42,697 nt of DNA. Source: Syntrophaceae bacterium (GTDB lineage: Bacteria; Desulfobacterota; BSN033; UBA1163). The position numbers and the translations under genes were made by a program. The notes beneath the pieces are model-generated. The model had not been told where the DNA came from, searched no databases, and saw nothing but the letters and a program-made list of their open reading frames with translations. The stretch spans positions 1-42,697 of the forward strand of contig JACAEV010000066.1 in the NCBI GenBank assembly GCA_013388645.1, written 5' to 3'. This document shows positions 28,016 through 35,883 of this stretch, in pieces; the first letter of the stretch is position 1; the number at the start of each line of letters is the position of its first letter.

Positions 28016-29725
28016 ATGATTTCTTGGAAGCTCGTTCAGAAGGCCAAAGGTATTCTTGAGAAAGAGAGAGGAACTGTTCAAAAACCATGGGGCGGAAAAA
28101 TTTCAATTTGCCTCCTTTATCCCAATACCTATCACGTTGGGATGTCCAACCTTGGATTTCAGACTCTCTATCAGATTTTAAATACTGAACAGGATGTTGT
28201 CTGTGAAAGAGCCTTCCTTCCTGAACCAGAAGATATTGAAGAGTATCGTGATACCCAAACAACTCTTTTCTCATTAGAGTCTCAGAAGCCTCTCTCCCAA
28301 TTCGATATCGTAGCTTTTTCCATCTCCTTTGAGAACGATTTCATGAATATCCTCACCCTATTGGAGTTGGCTCATATTCCGTTTGACAGTCGGTTTCGTG
28401 ATGGAAGGTACCCTTGGGTGATCGCTGGAGGAGTAGCCGTTTTTTTAAATCCAGAGCCCGTGAGCGAATTCTTTGATCTCTTCATCCTTGGCGAAGCGGA
28501 AGAAGCGATCGGAGAATTCTTAGAAGTCTATCGACAAATCGTTTTAGAAAAAGGAAAGAAGGAGAAGGAGGATTGTTTAAGAAAACTCAGTGGCGTGGAA
28601 GGGGTTTATGTCCCAAAGTTTTACCAAGTGACGTATAAGGAAGATGGAAAGATAGAGGCCATGGACCCGCAACCCGGAATTCCCAAACAGGTTAAACGGA
28701 GATGGGTTCCTCATCTCGATGGTTTTCCAGCTCAATCCACTCTTTTCACTCCTGATACGGAGTTTAGGGAGATGGCTATGGTGGAAGTGAATCGAGGTTG
28801 CCCGAGGGGATGTCGTTTCTGTGCGGCCTGTTTTGTTTACCATCCCTTCCGGAACCGAAGTCTTCCTCTTCTTGGTTCGATTTCAGAGGAGGCACTTTTA
28901 AAACAACATCGGATCGGTTTAACCGGCACAGCGGTTTCTGATCATCCCCAGCTTCTCTCGTTGTGTCAACATATCCTCTCCCAACAAGGAGAAATCTCTT
29001 TGTCTTCCTTAAGAGTGGATTCGGTGACTTCGTCATTGATTCGTTATCTAATAGAGGGGAAGGAGCGCACCGTGGCCATCGCGCCGGAGGCAGGTTCAGA
29101 GAGGCTTCGAAAAATATTAAAAAAGGGCTATACAGAAAAAGAAATATTGAAATCGATTGATACGCTTGTTGAAAATGGCCTTTACCAGATCAAGTGCTAT
29201 TTTTTGATCGGTCTTCCTTCGGAGACGGATGAGGACATCAAGGAAATCCTCCAACTGGTCAAACGGATTCGCCATCAAATCCTCTCCCATTCAAGGGACC
29301 CACAAAAGAGATGGAAGTTGATTTTAAGCGTCAACCCTTTTATTCCAAAACCATCCACCCCATTTCAATGGCTGCCCTTAGAGGGAGTGGGCGAATTGAA
29401 GAGAAAGTTAAAAACGATTCAAAGAGGGATTCATGGGGGGAATGGGATAGGGATGATTCATGACCTTCCCAAATGGGCATACGTTCAGGCCCTTCTCTCA
29501 AGAGGGGATCGGAGAGTGGGGAGAATTTTGGTGGCTGCCCATCGCTCTCAGGGAGATTGGGGGCAAGCCCTTCGAGAGACCCCGATCAATGCTGACTTTT
29601 ATGTTTATCGAAGGAGAGATTTAGACGAAATATTCCCCTGGGATTTCATTGATCACGGTTTCTCCAAAGAGAAACTGAAGGAAGAATATTTAACCGCGAT
29701 GAAAGAAGCAGGAGTTACTGTCTAA
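28016..29725 (+). CDS. B12-binding-type radical SAM protein (TIGR03960-like)
   Basis: The 569-residue protein starts with an N-terminal domain like the cobalamin-binding region of B12-radical SAM enzymes (ICLLYPNTYHVGMSNLGFQT near 31-50), followed by VIAGGVAVFLNPEPVSEFFD and ILGEAEEAI. The radical SAM cluster motif is CPRGCRFC at 262-269, with an extra Cys272. EAGSERLRKILKKGY and YFLIGLPSETDEDI are further SAM-enzyme signatures. I recognise this as resembling TIGR03960; its substrate is not known. In many genomes a TIGR03936/DUF2344 part is fused or adjacent; none is seen here. It lies after ftsZ, separated by a repeat-rich spacer, and may have its own promoter. Confidence 0.85.
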   Translation: MISWKLVQKAKGILEKERGTVQKPWGGKISICLLYPNTYHVGMSNLGFQTLYQILNTEQDVVCERAFLPEPEDIEEYRDTQTTLFSLESQKPLSQFDIVAFSISFENDFMNILTLLELAHIPFDSRFRDGRYPWVIAGGVAVFLNPEPVSEFFDLFILGEAEEAIGEFLEVYRQIVLEKGKKEKEDCLRKLSGVEGVYVPKFYQVTYKEDGKIEAMDPQPGIPKQVKRRWVPHLDGFPAQSTLFTPDTEFREMAMVEVNRGCPRGCRFCAACFVYHPFRNRSLPLLGSISEEALLKQHRIGLTGTAVSDHPQLLSLCQHILSQQGEISLSSLRVDSVTSSLIRYLIEGKERTVAIAPEAGSERLRKILKKGYTEKEILKSIDTLVENGLYQIKCYFLIGLPSETDEDIKEILQLVKRIRHQILSHSRDPQKRWKLILSVNPFIPKPSTPFQWLPLEGVGELKRKLKTIQRGIHGGNGIGMIHDLPKWAYVQALLSRGDRRVGRILVAAHRSQGDWGQALRETPINADFYVYRRRDLDEIFPWDFIDHGFSKEKLKEEYLTAMKEAGVTV

Positions 29726-29866
29726 AAGGATCGTAAGGTGTGAGGCGCGAGGCCGCAAGAAGAAACTTTGGGATAGACAATTCGTTGATTGAACAGAGTA
29801 AGGATCTGTAAATAATGACCCCTCCCTCCTTCCGACTCACGACTAACGAATGGAGGAGAATCTGTT
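29726..29866. repeat. Spacer with GTGAGG/CTCAC words
   Basis: The left part has AAGGTGTGAGGCGCGAGG (near 29735-29752). The right part has CCTTCCGACTCACGACTAACG, whose complement carries GTGAGTCGG. The two ends therefore share the GTGAG word in opposite orientation. The final AATGGAGGAGAA supplies the ribosome binding site for the hydrolase gene. Confidence 0.4.
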
Positions 29867-30574
29867 ATGAAAATTGAAAAGGTTTCTTTCATAAGTGAGG
29901 GCCACAAATTATCAGGCATCCTTCATCTTCCTGATAAGGAAAATATCCCTTGTGTCATTGCTTCTCATGGCCTTCTCTCGAGCAAAGACAGTGAAAAATA
30001 TATTGCTCTCGGAGAGCAGATTTCCCGAGCGGGGATGGGAATGCTTCGATTCGATTTTAGGGGTATAGGAGAAAGCGAGGGAGGGGAGGAAGATAATACG
30101 ATTAGCCAAAAGATCACGGATCTGGGCGCAGCAATCGAGTTTATACGATCCCATTCGGGCACAAGAAATCGAATCGGATTGCTCGGGTCGAGCCTTGGAG
30201 GTTTTCTATCATTGATGAAAGCTTCTATGGATCAAGAGATCAGGGCGGTGGTGGTTTGGGCCACTCCTCTTCATATGGATGATCTTGGGTCAAAAAAACA
30301 AGAAGAAGATTATCCTCTGCCCCCAGAGGCTTTCTTTGAGGACCTTCCGAGGCATCGATTGCTTCCTCTCTTACCTAATGTTTTAAATTGTCTGGTGATT
30401 CATGGTGAAAAAGATGAACTCGTTGCCATGGAACAAGCTCTAGGGATCTTTAATAGTTTGGGTATTCCGAAGGAGATTCATATTATTGGGGGAGCAGACC
30501 ATCGACTCACCGATCCAGCCCATCGCCGACGTGCCATCGAACTCAGCGTGGATTGGTTTAAAAAATATCTTTAA
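29867..30574 (+). CDS. Alpha/beta hydrolase family protein
   Basis: The 235-residue protein is a single-domain alpha/beta hydrolase of the serine aminopeptidase/dienelactone-hydrolase-like type. It shows the oxyanion segment ASHGLLSSKDSEKY near residues 33-46, RFDFRGIGESEGG near 60-72, the nucleophile elbow GSSLGG (Ser108), the acid Asp in HGEKDELV near 183, and the catalytic His in GGADHRL near 209. There is no signal peptide, so it is cytoplasmic. The substrate is not predictable. The ATG at 29867 follows GGAGGAGAA. Sequence downstream is a mobile element remnant. Confidence 0.85.
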   Translation: MKIEKVSFISEGHKLSGILHLPDKENIPCVIASHGLLSSKDSEKYIALGEQISRAGMGMLRFDFRGIGESEGGEEDNTISQKITDLGAAIEFIRSHSGTRNRIGLLGSSLGGFLSLMKASMDQEIRAVVVWATPLHMDDLGSKKQEEDYPLPPEAFFEDLPRHRLLPLLPNVLNCLVIHGEKDELVAMEQALGIFNSLGIPKEIHIIGGADHRLTDPAHRRRAIELSVDWFKKYL

Positions 30575-30633
30575 GCGGTATAATAAAAGATGAATTAGGA
30601 ATGGGGATTTATCCGCCTATGAAGTATGAAATA

Positions 30634-31010
30634 GGGGACGTTGGTTCTAAAACAACTTAAGATTTTTTATCAGATTTGTTCCTTCCTGGGAAACAGCTAA
30701 CTGATTCACTGAAAAGGAGTGTGCACATACTCTTCGAAATAGGCTGCTGACCCGTCCGGGCTAATATGTGAAAGTGATTGGGCAAGAGGGACCAGGCATA
30801 GACCACGAGGTCTCCGTTCGTGCACAATTCTGCCACTCGGTTCAGCAAGTCTTGCCGGTCTTGATCGGGGGGGATATCTTTGCCCGTTCGATCCCCCGAC
30901 CCATGATGTGATGCAAGGCTCCAGGAGCATCGAGCCTTGGCTGTCTCGGCATACCGAAACCTTACTCCCTTTCACCCCATCTGTCAAGCTGTTTTAGAAC
31001 CAACGTCCCC
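30634..31010. mobile_element. Remnant Y1/REP-type transposon with 25-bp inverted ends
   Basis: The 377-bp element is bounded by inverted repeats that match at 24 of 25 positions: 30634-30658 (starts GGGGACGTTGGTTCTAAAAC) and 30986-31010 (ends AGAACCAACGTCCCC). Inside lies a damaged Y1 (HUH) transposase on the minus strand. Y1 elements of the REP-associated type often sit between palindromic repeats of this kind. The transposase is broken and short, so the element is probably immobile. Solo copies of a similar end lie at 5238 and 6712. Confidence 0.7.
30657..30952 (-). pseudogene. Frameshifted and truncated Y1 (REP-associated) transposase
   Basis: From an ATG at 30952 the minus strand encodes MPRQPRLDAPGALHHIMGRG, the typical N-terminus of REP-associated tyrosine transposases. 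Reading fails at a run of seven C (forward G at 30867-30873). One more C would restore the frame into DQDRQDLLNRVAELC, then VVYAWSLLPNHFHILARTGQ with the HUH motif HFH. After PISKSMCTLL the family sequence breaks off, and the C-terminal half with the catalytic Tyr is absent. It is therefore both frameshifted and truncated. Confidence 0.8.
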
Positions 31011-31064
31011 CCTTTTTTTCCGTCCCCCTTTTTCTTTTCTTTCTCAACGTCCCCCCTTTTTTTC
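31001..31064 (+). repeat. Direct repeats of the element end
   Basis: CAACGTCCCCCCTTTTTTTC occurs identically at 31001-31020 and 31045-31064, with a partial CGTCCCCCTTTTT copy between them (31021-31033). The first copy is the outer part of the Y1 element end. Repeated insertion or slippage at the element border would explain this. Confidence 0.65.
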
Positions 31065-31087
31065 ACGGGCCACTTGATTTCTGGAAG

Positions 31088-32581
31088 TTAACCTACCAGT
31101 TTCACTTCTTTGATTTTCCACTCTCCTTCTTCTTTCTTTAATAGGACATCCAGAAGGCTTTTGCTCTCCTGGGATGCCCCTCCTGTCGTTGGAAAAAATT
31201 TAATCAACCATTCTACCTTTGCCCTTACAGTATCACCTGATATTGAGGGGTTCTTCAAATCGTAGGTGAGATTGAGATAGTCAAATTTTTTCCAGTTATC
31301 CAGGGTCGCTTTCTTTTTTAACTCTCGATCTTTGAAATCGGTTGAATAACAGGATAGGAAAAGATCAATATCCTTTTTTAAATTGGCCTGTCGGATATTC
31401 TCAAGCATCCTTTTTATTTTTTCGATCTCGCCCGTTTCAGAAAAAACCCCATTCGGAAGATTGGCATTTTGAGATGAGGAAGGAACACCTCCAACTTTGT
31501 CCTTGCTCTCTTTAGGCATTGGTGCCGGAGATGTCGTAGAAGTCGTTTTGGAGGAGGAGAGGAGAACAGAGGTAGGGTTTTCTTTAGAATGAAATGACTT
31601 TGCCTCCATCTCTTTGTTCGTGTGGGAAAAGATAGACCAAAAGATATATCCACCTGCCAATGCCATGATGATGACGCTCCCTATTTCCATGGAGAGACGG
31701 CGATAGTCTATCTTTCGGTTTTTTTGGAAACTGGACCTCCTTTCTAACTCGTCTCCTAATTTGGAAATAGGGGGTTGTTTCAAGGGACCCGGTGGAAGGG
31801 TTTCTTTTTTTATTTTGGAATCTGGAGTAGGGTGAATTTCAATCTCTTTGGTTTTAGCTTCTTCAAAAACTTCTGAGCTTTTCTCTTGAGGAGGTTGAAA
31901 AAACGTGGGTTCAACTTCCACTGAAGGAGGTTCGGATAGATTTGGTGTTTCCCCTTCTTGGAAGGGGAGTTGGGTCACTAATGTTAATCCACATCGGATA
32001 CAATTTCCCTCCCGTTCATAGATGATTTTGCAAGTGGGACAGATGATTTTTTTACGGGGAGCCTCTATGAGTGGTTCTTGATTGGGTTGTAAAGGAATTG
32101 ATTTTTCTCTGTCATCGGGTTCATGACCTTCTTTTAATTCTTCCTTGGTTTGAGAAGGTAGCTGAAGAACGAGGTTTGACCCGCATTTGATGCAAGAATC
32201 TCCTTTCTCGTAAATGATTTGACAGGCAGGACAGATTAGTTGGTGATGGGACTTCTTTGTTTGTTGCCCTTGTGGCGTTTGAGGTTGGAAGTTTTCTTTC
32301 TCCTCTTTTGCTTCTTGGTGATTTGCCTTCGATTCTCCTCCTTCCCAGGATGGGAGGTTTGGGACTAAAACTGAGCCACACTGGATGCAAGAACTTCCAA
32401 ATTCATAATTGATTTTACAATTGGGGCAGATCAATTTCCCGTCTAACTTCCCCTCTCCGATTCCCTCTCCTTTTTTGGGGTTGGACATGGGTTCGATCTT
32501 GGGAATAAGAGATTCGCCACAATATTTGCAAAATTTTCTTCCTTCCTCATATTCAACATTGCAATTCATGCAGATTAGCAT
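31088..32581 (-). CDS. Membrane protein with four zinc ribbons and an NTF2-like C-terminal domain
   Basis: The 497-residue protein has four Cys4 zinc ribbons: C4/C7/C18/C21, C52/C55/C65/C68, C117/C120/C130/C133 and C181/C184/C194/C197. The last three are near-copies (ICPxCxIxYE...CIxCG followed by LVxxLP), so they arose by internal duplication; they are joined by charged, Pro/Gln-rich linkers. One membrane helix lies at about 298-318. Residues about 385-497 (FLSCYSTDFKDRELKK...EGEWKIKEVKLVG) look like an NTF2-like/Cif-type domain on the other side of the membrane. Function is unknown. The ATG at 32581 follows AAGAGGG. It lies 30 nt downstream of the lipoprotein gene and is likely co-transcribed with it. 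Confidence 0.85.
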   Translation of the reverse strand: MLICMNCNVEYEEGRKFCKYCGESLIPKIEPMSNPKKGEGIGEGKLDGKLICPNCKINYEFGSSCIQCGSVLVPNLPSWEGGESKANHQEAKEEKENFQPQTPQGQQTKKSHHQLICPACQIIYEKGDSCIKCGSNLVLQLPSQTKEELKEGHEPDDREKSIPLQPNQEPLIEAPRKKIICPTCKIIYEREGNCIRCGLTLVTQLPFQEGETPNLSEPPSVEVEPTFFQPPQEKSSEVFEEAKTKEIEIHPTPDSKIKKETLPPGPLKQPPISKLGDELERRSSFQKNRKIDYRRLSMEIGSVIIMALAGGYIFWSIFSHTNKEMEAKSFHSKENPTSVLLSSSKTTSTTSPAPMPKESKDKVGGVPSSSQNANLPNGVFSETGEIEKIKRMLENIRQANLKKDIDLFLSCYSTDFKDRELKKKATLDNWKKFDYLNLTYDLKNPSISGDTVRAKVEWLIKFFPTTGGASQESKSLLDVLLKKEEGEWKIKEVKLVG

Positions 32582-32611
32582 TGAACCCTCTTGAACCGAA
32601 TTGATTGCTCA

Positions 32612-33631
32612 TCACATTGGCATAGGTTTGGGAGGAGGGGCAGAGGGAGAAGCATTAGATGCCTCGGAAGTGGCTGACTTAATCACCCATGCCTCAGTTC
32701 CATCCTCAAGTCGAACATGTAACCAATTTCCTTTCATCTCAAGAATTCCCAGGGATGTCCCTTTCTTCACATTACCAATCACCTTATAGTTTGCCCCAGG
32801 TCCTTCCCTTAAATTCACATTATCCCATGCGACTTGGGTCATACGAAGAGGCGGTGAGGGCGGGATGACTGCTGTTGGTGGAGGAGGCAATGGTACTTCT
32901 GGCTGGACCTTTACAGGTGGAGGTTTTGGGGGTTCTTTGGGGAGAGTTACAGGAAGAACCCGGTAGGATTCGGGAGGGGTTTTGGCGACGATAAAACTTG
33001 TCGAATCCTCAATCGCGATCCGGATCGCCTTCTCCATCGGTGTTTTGGAAAAGTCTTTGAAAACCTCTGGCAATTTCCCTCCTCCTTTTCCAACCATTCC
33101 GCCAAAATCAGTTGCCTTTCCCCTTATCCTCTCTGTGGCAAGAATCTGATTGGTCCTCGGATTCGTAACCGTCACCATGAGGGTTATATAAGAAGCTCCT
33201 CCTGATTTTTCTCCAGCGCCTGCGATCCCTTGTTTAAATTCCTTGATGAATCCCTCAATAGAAAGATCGATTTCATCCTCTTTTTTGTTCTGGCTGTTGT
33301 CTCCAGGATTTTGACCTCTGCTTAGCTCCGCTGAAGATTTTTGGATCTGAACAATATATCGATTGGTCGCCAACATCGCTTGACGCAACATTTCTGTGAC
33401 TCCATCTCCTGCTTGGCTGTTTTCTTGACCCCTCACTGATTTGTCAATAAACCTTATGATGGCTATTCTTGCCTTGGGCCCTTTGTAATTCTCTTCCAAT
33501 ATCTGTTCATATGTTGGCCATGTTGCAGAAGCAGATTTTTCATCAGGATGGATGACTTGATCAACGGTCGAACAGCTCATCGAGATGAGTATCAAAGTAA
33601 TTGGGAGAGCTATAATAAATAATTTCCTCAT
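32612..33631 (-). CDS. Lipoprotein with CsgG-like region and C-terminal SH3-like domain
   Basis: The 339-residue protein begins with a lipoprotein signal (IALPITLILISMSC, lipidated Cys20). Ser at +2 suggests the outer membrane. Residues about 52-220 (ARIAIIRFIDKS...DGVTEMLRQAML...LATERIRGKA) resemble the CsgG/curli-secretion fold seen in many outer-membrane lipoproteins. A Pro-rich linker (about 226-262) leads to a bacterial SH3 domain at about 268-322 (VNLREGPGANYKVIGNVKKG, GNWLHVRLEDGTEAWV). The tail is Ala/Pro/Ser-rich. It is the first gene of a unit with the zinc-ribbon protein, preceded by a repeat-rich regulatory region. Its role is probably at the envelope, but the partner is not known. 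Confidence 0.85.
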   Translation of the reverse strand: MRKLFIIALPITLILISMSCSTVDQVIHPDEKSASATWPTYEQILEENYKGPKARIAIIRFIDKSVRGQENSQAGDGVTEMLRQAMLATNRYIVQIQKSSAELSRGQNPGDNSQNKKEDEIDLSIEGFIKEFKQGIAGAGEKSGGASYITLMVTVTNPRTNQILATERIRGKATDFGGMVGKGGGKLPEVFKDFSKTPMEKAIRIAIEDSTSFIVAKTPPESYRVLPVTLPKEPPKPPPVKVQPEVPLPPPPTAVIPPSPPLRMTQVAWDNVNLREGPGANYKVIGNVKKGTSLGILEMKGNWLHVRLEDGTEAWVIKSATSEASNASPSAPPPKPMPM

Positions 33632-33691
33632 TGGAAATCCATAACTTAACTAATTTTAATTTGAAGGGTTTAATGATTTCTTTAGGAATTA

Positions 33692-33823
33692 AGCAAAATA
33701 AGTGCCAAATTTTGCTAAGGTTAATTATTTGAATTTACATGATTTTTCTACAAAAGGTTTTGTTTTGCGAACAAAAAAGTACCAAATTTTTGCTCATCAG
33801 TTACAAAATGTCCAAATTTTAAT
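33692..33823. promoter_or_regulatory. Repeated CCAAATTTT boxes upstream of the lipoprotein unit
   Basis: Three related boxes occur: AGTGCCAAATTTTGCT (33701-33716), AGTACCAAATTTTTGCT (33779-33795) and ATGTCCAAATTTTAAT (33808-33823). The first is also half of an inverted repeat, AGCAAAAT (33692-33699) with ATTTTGCT (33709-33716). A second hairpin, TTTTGTT/AACAAAA, lies near 33759-33776. The region lies upstream of the minus-strand lipoprotein gene and downstream of the sirtuin gene, so an operator for the former is likely. Confidence 0.45.
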
Positions 33824-33875
33824 GGGTTATAAATGAAATGGAGGAGAGAATTACTTTAAGATATTCAATGGGTAT

Positions 33876-34667
33876 TTAATTATCCCTTTTATTCGCCATT
33901 TCCAATCCCTGCTTAACATATCTTAAGACACTAACCATTGTAGGCCCAGCCTGTGCATGAATAATGAGGTCTGCCATATGATCACAGGAAGTCGGATCGC
34001 GATTGATGATCACCAATTTTGCTCCATTTCTCTTTGCCACTAAAGGCATCGAGGCAGCGGGTTGGACAACCAAAGAGGATCCGATCACAATGAAAAGGTC
34101 ACTAAGGGAGGATCGGTGGTAAGCCTCTTGAGTCTCTTTTTCTGGCATGGATTGACCAAATGATATGGTAGCAGGTTTGAGCAATCCACCACAAGATTCG
34201 CAAAGCGGAGCCCTCTCCCCTTTTTTAATCCGTTCTTGAATTTCATCGCGGTCATACTTCTGATGACAGCTCAAGCAGGAGACATAGAGGGCTGTTCCAT
34301 GGAGCTGAATCACCTTTTCTTCAGAGTTTCCCGCCTTGAGGTGAAGGCCATCAATGTTTTGGGTAATAACGCAGTCCAATTTACCTAATTTCTCCAGTTC
34401 GCTAATGGCCAAATGAGCGGGATTAGGTTCCGCTTTTTTAATGGGACCGTACATTTCAGTGGCCATCTGCCAATATTTTTCCCTTGAGATTTCACTGGCC
34501 AGGAAATTCTGAAAATAGAAATCCTCAGGATTATATTTATCCCAAACGCCACCAGGGCTACGGAAGTCTGGAATTCCCGATTCGGTGCTGAGCCCTGCGC
34601 CAGTGAAAACAATGATCCTTTTAGAAGTAGCGATCCATTGGGCAATCTGTTTCAGTTGTTCTTCCAT
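33876..34667 (-). CDS. cobB: NAD-dependent protein deacylase (sirtuin)
   Basis: Sirtuins remove acyl groups from protein lysines using NAD+. The 263-residue protein has the NAD-binding GAGLSTESGIPDFRS at about 23-37, TQNIDGLH near 102-109, catalytic His123 in QLHG, a Cys4 zinc site (C131, C134, C156, C159), and IVIGSSLVVQPAASMP near 191-206. There are no membrane or signal segments. The usual class III Ala-Tyr-Arg triad for desuccinylation is not obvious after the first motif (YFQNFLASEIS follows), so general deacetylase activity is more likely. The gene diverges from a radical SAM gene. The symbol cobB is by homology. Confidence 0.93.
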   Translation of the reverse strand: MEEQLKQIAQWIATSKRIIVFTGAGLSTESGIPDFRSPGGVWDKYNPEDFYFQNFLASEISREKYWQMATEMYGPIKKAEPNPAHLAISELEKLGKLDCVITQNIDGLHLKAGNSEEKVIQLHGTALYVSCLSCHQKYDRDEIQERIKKGERAPLCESCGGLLKPATISFGQSMPEKETQEAYHRSSLSDLFIVIGSSLVVQPAASMPLVAKRNGAKLVIINRDPTSCDHMADLIIHAQAGPTMVSVLRYVKQGLEMANKRDN

Positions 34668-34763
34668 GTTTTTCTCCCATTTTTATCCTTTTCCCCAATC
34701 GCCTCATCCCCCACCACCCGATCAAGCTTTTTCTAACTGTCTATATCACACGGTTCATATGAC

Positions 34764-34793
34764 TTGCAAGCAGGAGACCCCCTATGATAAAAT
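34764..34793 (+). promoter_or_regulatory. Promoter of the radical SAM gene, implying a leaderless mRNA
   Basis: TTGCAA (34764-34769) is followed after 18 nt by TAAAAT (34788-34793). The ATG at 34800 lies 7 nt beyond the -10, which is where transcription should start. No ribosome binding site is visible before the ATG. The arrangement resembles that of ligA. Confidence 0.45.
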
Positions 34794-34799
34794 TTTATA

Positions 34800-35828
34800 A
34801 TGAAATGTAATTTAATTAAGCAGGGATATCCACAGGGAAGCTGCTATGTTGAATGCGACCAGGGGAAGGTTGTTGCCTGTGAAGCCACTCTTAAGAAGAC
34901 CGACCATGGCCTCCTCAGATTGATCTCTGCAGTTCATCTCTCCCGACCAGAAAATTATCTCTCCATTTATCAATCGGGTTGTAATTTCTCCTGCCGGAAA
35001 TGTCATTCCTGGAGTTTTACAAAGATTGCCAAAGGCGATTGGTGGTCTTCTGCAGAGATATTAAAGGCGTGCAAGGAATATGAAAAAGAGGTGACCATTC
35101 GGGAACCCCGAGAAAGAGCCACTGCCTTTCATGCCTCTGACTCCTGCCGCGGGTGTGGAGCTTGTGTGATGTCTGGGAAGAGGTCACCCCTCTGTCCCAA
35201 AGTGATTCAGAAAAAGGAGATGGTTCTAAGTCCCCAAGGTTGGGGACCTGCCCGCAATATTGTTGCCTTTACGGGAGGAGATTTGACCTGCTGCCCCGAA
35301 TTCTATATCGAATGTGCCCGCTTGATCAAGGCAGACACGGAACTGTGGGTGTTAATCGAGACCAATGGTTATGGTCTCACCCCTCAGCATCTTGATGAAT
35401 TAAAGGAGGCCGGGGTGGACTCCTTTTGGCTTGACATGAAGGCCTTTGATGGGACCGACCATAAATGGTTGACCGGCTGTTTCAATCGAAACATCCTCAA
35501 GCTTCCTGAAGAAATCATCAAAAGGGGTTTTGTCCTGGAAATCCTCTCCCTCTATATCCCAAACCTTGTCGAGACGCCCCAGTTAAAAAAAATTGCTCAA
35601 CTGATTTTTGAAATCGATCCCGAAATTCCATTTACTATCTTAGCTTTTTTCCCCGAATATCAAATGAAGCGATATAGAAGCCCTAAGGTTTCTGAGATGA
35701 TCGAAGCCTATACGGAGGTAAAGGCTATTGGTCTGAGGAATGTGAGGTTAGGGAATACCGGGGTTTTTGCTTCATCGGAGCAGGATTATGATCTCCTTAA
35801 AAAGAAAGTGGGGACGAGGAATTATTAG
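34800..35828 (+). CDS. Radical SAM protein, activating-enzyme-like, with extra cysteine motif
   Basis: The 342-residue protein resembles pyruvate formate-lyase activating enzyme-type radical SAM proteins. The [4Fe-4S] motif is CNFSCRKC at residues 61-68. A second cysteine set, C116, C119, C122 and C132 (CRGCGACV...LCPK), looks like a ferredoxin-type cluster site, as in glycyl-radical activating enzymes. FTGGDLTCCPEF near 157-168 is the GGE-like SAM-binding segment, followed by LIETNGYGL and LDMKAFD. No glycyl radical enzyme gene is visible next to it. The reaction is unknown. The ATG at 34800 has no ribosome binding site. Confidence 0.85.
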   Translation: MKCNLIKQGYPQGSCYVECDQGKVVACEATLKKTDHGLLRLISAVHLSRPENYLSIYQSGCNFSCRKCHSWSFTKIAKGDWWSSAEILKACKEYEKEVTIREPRERATAFHASDSCRGCGACVMSGKRSPLCPKVIQKKEMVLSPQGWGPARNIVAFTGGDLTCCPEFYIECARLIKADTELWVLIETNGYGLTPQHLDELKEAGVDSFWLDMKAFDGTDHKWLTGCFNRNILKLPEEIIKRGFVLEILSLYIPNLVETPQLKKIAQLIFEIDPEIPFTILAFFPEYQMKRYRSPKVSEMIEAYTEVKAIGLRNVRLGNTGVFASSEQDYDLLKKKVGTRNY

Positions 35829-35883
35829 GACTACAACGTTCAACGTATCCGTGTAGAGTTCAACGATGAAGGAAGGAATGAGA

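Noticed and set aside
30706-30987. 93-residue frame on the minus strand overlapping the transposase
   Set aside because: It is a shifted reading of the same broken Y1 transposase and has no family resemblance in this frame.
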